From NCBI GenBank assembly GCA_964450645.1, contig CAYVEB010000002.1:1-64000 (forward strand): DNA of 64,000 nucleotides. Direction: 5' to 3'. The DNA is from JAKSPM01 sp964450645. Its GTDB lineage: Bacteria; Bacillota; Clostridia; Oscillospirales; Oscillospiraceae. The position numbers were made by a program, and so were the translations under genes. The notes under the pieces are model-generated. The model was not told the origin of the DNA. It searched no databases and saw only the letters and a program-made list of their open reading frames with translations. Of this stretch, positions 59,663 to 64,000 are shown piece after piece (position 1 is the stretch's first letter; every line of letters begins with the position of its first letter).

Positions 59663-62600
59663 ATGTATTTAAAAGCGCTGGAAATTCAGGGGTTCAAATC
59701 CTTTCCAGATAAAACGATTTTGCAATTCGGCAACGACATCACCGCCATCGTCGGCCCTAACGGTTCGGGGAAATCCAACCTCTCCGACGCCATCCGCTGG
59801 GTCATGGGCGAGCAAAGCACCAAGGCGCTGCGCGGCGCGAAGATGGAAGATGTAATCTTCGGCGGCACGCAAAAGCGCAGTCAGGTCGGTTTTGCCGAGG
59901 CGTCGCTGATTTTTGACAATACCGACCGCGCTTTTCCCATCGACTCCAACGAGGTCATGGTCACCCGCCGCTATTACCGCTCCGGCGAGAGCGAATACTA
60001 TATCAATAAGCAAAGCGCCCGGCTGCGGGACATCAACGAGCTGTTTATGGACACCGGGCTTGGCCGGGAGGGATATTCCAATATTTCCCAGGGCAGGATC
60101 GATGAGATTCTTTCCCTAAAAAGCGTCGACCGGCGGGATATTTTTGAAGAAGCCGCCGGGATCTCCAAGTACCGCCACCGCAAGGAGGAGACAGAGCGCC
60201 GCCTGGCCAGTACCGAGGACAATTTGCTGCGGATCGGCGATAAAATTTCGGAATTGGAACTGCAGGTGGAGCCATTACGGGAGCAGGCGGAAAAGGCCAA
60301 ACAATTTTTGCAATACCGGGACACGCTGCGGGGACTCGAAGTGGCCGTCTGGCTGGACAATTTGGAGCGCCTGAGCAAGGCCGCCCGTGAGGCGGAGGAA
60401 AATTACCGCTCTATTGCCTTTATTTTACAGCAGGAACACGACGCACTCAACCAGCTCTACATCAACGCGGAGAACCTGCGCCTTTCTTTGCACGCAAAGG
60501 ATCTGGAAACGGAGCAGCTGCGCGAGCAGATCTCCGCCATGGAGAGCGGCGCCCAGCGCTTTGACGGGCAAATCGCCGTATTGCAGAGCAATGTGGACAA
60601 CAACCAGCAAAACATCCAGCGCGTCCGCGCGGAGCTGGCCGATCAGGAGAACCGCAGCGGCGGGATCGAAGCACAGATTGCCCAGCACGACGCCCGCGCC
60701 GCGCAGATCGCCCTTGAGATGGCCGCGCGTAAGGAGCGGCTGGAGGCCGCGCAAAGCGAAAGCGAGCGCCTTATGGATTCGTCCGAGGACCTGACCCAGC
60801 AGGTGCTGGCGCTTCAGACGCGCCAGGCGCAGCTGCAATCGGAGCTGGCCGGGCGCACCGCGGACGAGGCGTCCATTCGCGATACCCTGGCGAATCTTAA
60901 TGAGCGGATCAACGCCGCCCGCGAGGACACGGACCAGGCCGCGCAGCGCCTGGAACAGACGCAATCGCGGCTGGATAAAACCCGCGCCGCCTGCAAACAG
61001 GCAAATGAACAGGTGCAAATTTGCACGAATGCCATCGCTGGCTATCAGCTGCGCGCCAAAACCCGTCTGGAGCAGCGCGACCAGCTGCAAAAAACCGTCC
61101 GCGACCTGAGCGTAAAGCTCGACACCCTGACCTCCCGCGTGAAACTATTTCAGGAGATGGAGCGCGATTACGAGGGCTATTCCAAAGCCGTCCGCTTTCT
61201 GATGCGGGAGCGCAGCGTTCTGCCCAACTTACACGGCCCGGTCTCCGCGCTCATCCAAACCGAGGACGCGTATACCGTGGCTATCGAGACCGCTCTCGGC
61301 AGCGCCATGCAGCAGATCGTCGTCTCGACGGAGCAGGACGCGAAACACGCCATTCAACTGTTGAAAGCCCACGACTGCGGCCGCGCCACGTTTCTTCCCC
61401 TGTCCACGATCCGCCCACGGCCGCTGCAGGAGCAGGGGCTGCAAGGCCATCCCGGATTTGTCGGCATTGCCGCGGAGCTGGTGCGCACGGCCCCGGTCTA
61501 TCAAAATATTGTTTCCAACCTTTTGGGCAAAACCGTAATCTCCCAGTCCATGGATACCGCGATCGCCATGGCGCGCGCCTATCAGCACCGCTTCCGCATC
61601 GTCACCCTGGACGGGCAGGTCATCAACGCCGGCGGCTCCATGACTGGCGGCTCCATCTCCCAAAACGCCGGCATATTGTCCAGGGCCAATGAATTAAAGC
61701 GGCTGAAAAATCAGCAATTTCTTCTGCGTCAGCAGTTGGACAAGGCCAACGCCGAGCTTACCGAGGCCGCGCGCGGCGCAGAGGAGGTTGAATTTGAAAT
61801 CACCGCCGCCCAGGAGCAGCTGCGCCAGGCGGAAGACGAGGCCCTACGGCTCCAGGGCGAAGAAAAGCAATACGCCGTCCTCGCCCAGGCCATCGGTGAC
61901 GCGCGCGCGGCGACGCAGCGGGAATTGGCCGCACTCAGCGCCCAATACGACGCCGGCCGGCAGCGGCAAACCCAGTGGAACGAGCAAATCGCCGCCCTGA
62001 CCGATCAGCTTCACCAGGCGGAAGCCCAGCTTGTCGGCTTGTCCGACGGGCAAAACGCCGCCACACAGGCGCACAGCCGTCTGCGCGAGCGGATCACGGC
62101 CATTCAGTTGGACGTCGCCGCGCTGGAAGCGGAGCAAACCGCCAGCCAGGCGGCCGCCCGGCAGCTGCGCCAGCTGATTGAAGCCATGCAAGGCGACCGC
62201 GCCCAAAAGACGTCTTTAATCGACCGCTATACGCAAGAAAACCAGGCCCTTTCCGAGCAGATTGCCGCGATTCAGGCCCAGCAGTCCGAGCAAGCCGAAA
62301 AAACGGAGGCCAAGCGGCGGGAATTGCGCCAGTCCCTCCAGGATCGCGCGGCCATCGAGGCCCAGAAAACCAGAACCGACAAGGATGCCCAGGACAAAAG
62401 CAAGGGCATTTTGGACCTGGAGCGGGAGAGCGCCCGCCTGGAAAACCGCAAGGCCACCGCCGAATTGGAGGAAAAGCAGCTGATCGACAAGCTCTGGGAC
62501 ACTTACCAGCTCACTCCTTCCACCGCCAGTTCCGTTAAGGCGGAAATTGAGAGCCTTGCCCAAGCCAACCGGAGCATCGCCGCTCTCAAGCGGAAGATCG

Positions 62601-63229
62601 GCGCCCTCGGCACTCCGAACTTAGGCGCAATCGACGAATTTGCGCGGGTCAATGAACGATATCAATATCTGACCAGCCAGCGCGACGACGTGCTGACGTC
62701 CAAGCGGGAGCTGGAAACCATCATCCGCGATATCACCGGCCATATGACCGAAATTTTCCTGGCCGAATTTGCCAAAATCAACACCTATTTTGGTCAGACG
62801 TTTGTGGAGATGTTTGGCGGCGGGAAGGCGTCGCTGGTGCTGGAGGATCCGGACGATCCCCTCGCCTGCGGCATCGACATCCGCGTCCAGCCGCCCGGCA
62901 AGCAGTTGAAAACCATTACGCTCCTGTCCGGCGGCGAGAAAGCCTTTGTGGCGATCGCGCTGTATTTTGCCATCTTAAAGGTGCGCCCCACCCCCTTTTG
63001 TATGCTCGACGAGATCGACGCCGCCCTGGACGACCGCAACGTGCAGCGCTTCGCCAGCTATCTGCGCAACCTGTGCAAGAAGACCCAGTTTATCGTCATC
63101 ACACACCGGCGCGGCACCATGGAAGAAGCGGATATGCTCTATGGGGTCACCATGCAGGAGCAGGGCGTGTCCAAAATCCTTCGCCTGGACTTAAAGCAGC
63201 TGGAAACCCAGCTGGGAATTGTAGAATAA
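59663..63229 (+). CDS. smc: Chromosome segregation protein SMC
   Basis: SMC condenses and segregates chromosomes with ScpAB. The 1188-residue protein has Walker A GPNGSGKS at 31-38, a long coiled coil, a hinge (about 505-670; HGPVSALIQTEDAYTVAIET, GGSMTGGS), a second coiled coil, the signature LLSGGEKAFVAIALYF and Walker B CMLDEIDAALDD near 1115. Length is normal. The ATG follows TAGGAGAAGTTCATTC. ftsY follows 10 nt after the stop, the standard Firmicute pair. Confidence 0.97.
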   Translation: MYLKALEIQGFKSFPDKTILQFGNDITAIVGPNGSGKSNLSDAIRWVMGEQSTKALRGAKMEDVIFGGTQKRSQVGFAEASLIFDNTDRAFPIDSNEVMVTRRYYRSGESEYYINKQSARLRDINELFMDTGLGREGYSNISQGRIDEILSLKSVDRRDIFEEAAGISKYRHRKEETERRLASTEDNLLRIGDKISELELQVEPLREQAEKAKQFLQYRDTLRGLEVAVWLDNLERLSKAAREAEENYRSIAFILQQEHDALNQLYINAENLRLSLHAKDLETEQLREQISAMESGAQRFDGQIAVLQSNVDNNQQNIQRVRAELADQENRSGGIEAQIAQHDARAAQIALEMAARKERLEAAQSESERLMDSSEDLTQQVLALQTRQAQLQSELAGRTADEASIRDTLANLNERINAAREDTDQAAQRLEQTQSRLDKTRAACKQANEQVQICTNAIAGYQLRAKTRLEQRDQLQKTVRDLSVKLDTLTSRVKLFQEMERDYEGYSKAVRFLMRERSVLPNLHGPVSALIQTEDAYTVAIETALGSAMQQIVVSTEQDAKHAIQLLKAHDCGRATFLPLSTIRPRPLQEQGLQGHPGFVGIAAELVRTAPVYQNIVSNLLGKTVISQSMDTAIAMARAYQHRFRIVTLDGQVINAGGSMTGGSISQNAGILSRANELKRLKNQQFLLRQQLDKANAELTEAARGAEEVEFEITAAQEQLRQAEDEALRLQGEEKQYAVLAQAIGDARAATQRELAALSAQYDAGRQRQTQWNEQIAALTDQLHQAEAQLVGLSDGQNAATQAHSRLRERITAIQLDVAALEAEQTASQAAARQLRQLIEAMQGDRAQKTSLIDRYTQENQALSEQIAAIQAQQSEQAEKTEAKRRELRQSLQDRAAIEAQKTRTDKDAQDKSKGILDLERESARLENRKATAELEEKQLIDKLWDTYQLTPSTASSVKAEIESLAQANRSIAALKRKIGALGTPNLGAIDEFARVNERYQYLTSQRDDVLTSKRELETIIRDITGHMTEIFLAEFAKINTYFGQTFVEMFGGGKASLVLEDPDDPLACGIDIRVQPPGKQLKTITLLSGGEKAFVAIALYFAILKVRPTPFCMLDEIDAALDDRNVQRFASYLRNLCKKTQFIVITHRRGTMEEADMLYGVTMQEQGVSKILRLDLKQLETQLGIVE

Positions 63230-63239
63230 GAGGTAAGTT

Positions 63240-64000
63240 ATGTCTTTTTTTGAAAAAATCAAAGCAGGTCTTTCCAAAACCCGCAAAGCGATGGCCAATA
63301 CGGTCGGCGGGCTGTTCTCGGCGTTCAGCAGCGCCAACGACGAATTTTTTGACGAGCTGGAGGAGAACATGATCCTGGCGGACATGGGCGTGGAGACCTC
63401 CGCCCAGGCGGTGGAGCTGCTGCGCCGCCGCGTCAAGGACGAACGTCTGAAAACGGCGGAGGAAATCCAGGCCGCGCTGCGGCAGATTCTCATCCAGATG
63501 CTCCAGGTCGGTTCTACCGAACTGCGCATCGGCACGCGGCCATCGGTCATTTTGGTGGTCGGCGTCAACGGCGTGGGGAAGACGACCACTATCGGGAAGC
63601 TGGCAAGCCTCCTGCGCCAGGAACACAAGCGGGTTTTGCTGTGCGCGGCCGACACCTTCCGGGCCGCCGCCGCGGATCAGTTGGAAATCTGGGCGCAGCG
63701 CAGCGGCGCGGACATCGTGCGCCAGCACGAGGGCGCGGACCCGGCGTCCGTCGTCTACGACTCTATCCAGGCGGCCAAGGCCAGAGGAACGGACGTCATT
63801 TTATGCGACACCGCCGGCCGGCTCCACAACAAGGCCAATTTGATGAACGAGCTGGCGAAGATCTCCCGCGTGATCGACCGGGAACTGCCCGACGCGGACA
63901 AGGAAGTCCTGCTGGTGCTCGACGGCACCACCGGCCAGAACGGACTTATTCAAGCCAGGGAATTTTCAAAGATCACCAACGTCACCGGCATCGCCCTGAC
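63240..64000 (+). CDS. ftsY: Signal recognition particle receptor FtsY (partial, runs off window)
   Basis: FtsY is the GTPase receptor that delivers SRP-bound ribosomes to the membrane. The visible 253 codons have a short N-domain without the acidic A-domain of E. coli, G1 GVNGVGKT at 108-115, DTFRAAAADQLEIWAQRSGA, and DTAGRLHNKANLMNEL. ATG follows AGAGGTAAGTT. The C-terminus lies past the window end. Confidence 0.96.
   Translation, partial: MSFFEKIKAGLSKTRKAMANTVGGLFSAFSSANDEFFDELEENMILADMGVETSAQAVELLRRRVKDERLKTAEEIQAALRQILIQMLQVGSTELRIGTRPSVILVVGVNGVGKTTTIGKLASLLRQEHKRVLLCAADTFRAAAADQLEIWAQRSGADIVRQHEGADPASVVYDSIQAAKARGTDVILCDTAGRLHNKANLMNELAKISRVIDRELPDADKEVLLVLDGTTGQNGLIQAREFSKITNVTGIAL

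Overview
The window is a chromosomal segment of a GC-rich, spore-forming, anaerobic Firmicute, most likely a clostridium of the Oscillospiraceae type. This rests on a complete spoIIIA operon, a BclA-like exosporium collagen protein, a 2[4Fe-4S] ferredoxin, an S-layer (SLH) surface protein, a meso-diaminopimelate-type MurE, and Firmicute gene orders. No rRNA, tRNA or CRISPR array was recognised.

Layout. 1-1492 is the N-terminal third of rpoB (minus strand), with its own promoter. 1841-14976 is a long minus-strand block read as asp23-nusB-Kae1-like-xseA-xseB-ispA-(two-component wreck)-VanY-like peptidase-OLE RNA-oapA-dxs-tlyA-nadK-argR-recN. This is the context described for OLE (ornate, large, extremophilic) RNA. 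The roughly 650-nt region without a gene between 8078 and 8730 has a consensus promoter, dense secondary structure, and a downstream gene for a small multi-pass membrane protein matching OapA. 15145-16310 holds decayed ABC-transporter and HTH/TPR regulator genes. 16585-21231 is spoIIIAA-AH. 21422-23176 (plus strand) carries a SLOG-fold protein and the collagen-like exosporium protein. 23272-27257 (minus) carries NAD salvage, Hsp33, a methyltransferase and a YerC-type regulator.

27619-41611 is the division and cell wall (dcw) cluster on the minus strand: mraZ-rsmH-ftsL-PBP-murE-murF-mraY-ftsW-murG-murA-ftsQ-ftsZ. It has a four-repeat MraZ operator at its head and lacks murC, murD and ftsA. A ClpC-type ATPase precedes it. 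44293-46073 (plus) carries ferredoxin and two RNA methyltransferases. 46129-47527 (minus) carries DUF177 and DegV. An IS481-type transposase fragment then precedes a 2607-residue secreted surface protein (48174-55997, minus). The rest is on the plus strand: YibE/F-type membrane protein, an ABC-F ATPase, smc and the start of ftsY.

The most notable system is the OLE ribonucleoprotein locus. The two ends of the RNA can pair in a 15-bp helix that covers the likely ribosome-binding site of oapA, a visible route for coupling RNA folding to synthesis of its protein partner. Also worth attention are the giant SLH protein with a PHP-type metallohydrolase domain, an apparent loss of the spoIIIAC start codon, a deletion-fused two-component remnant, and a terminator-like hairpin inside the dcw cluster.
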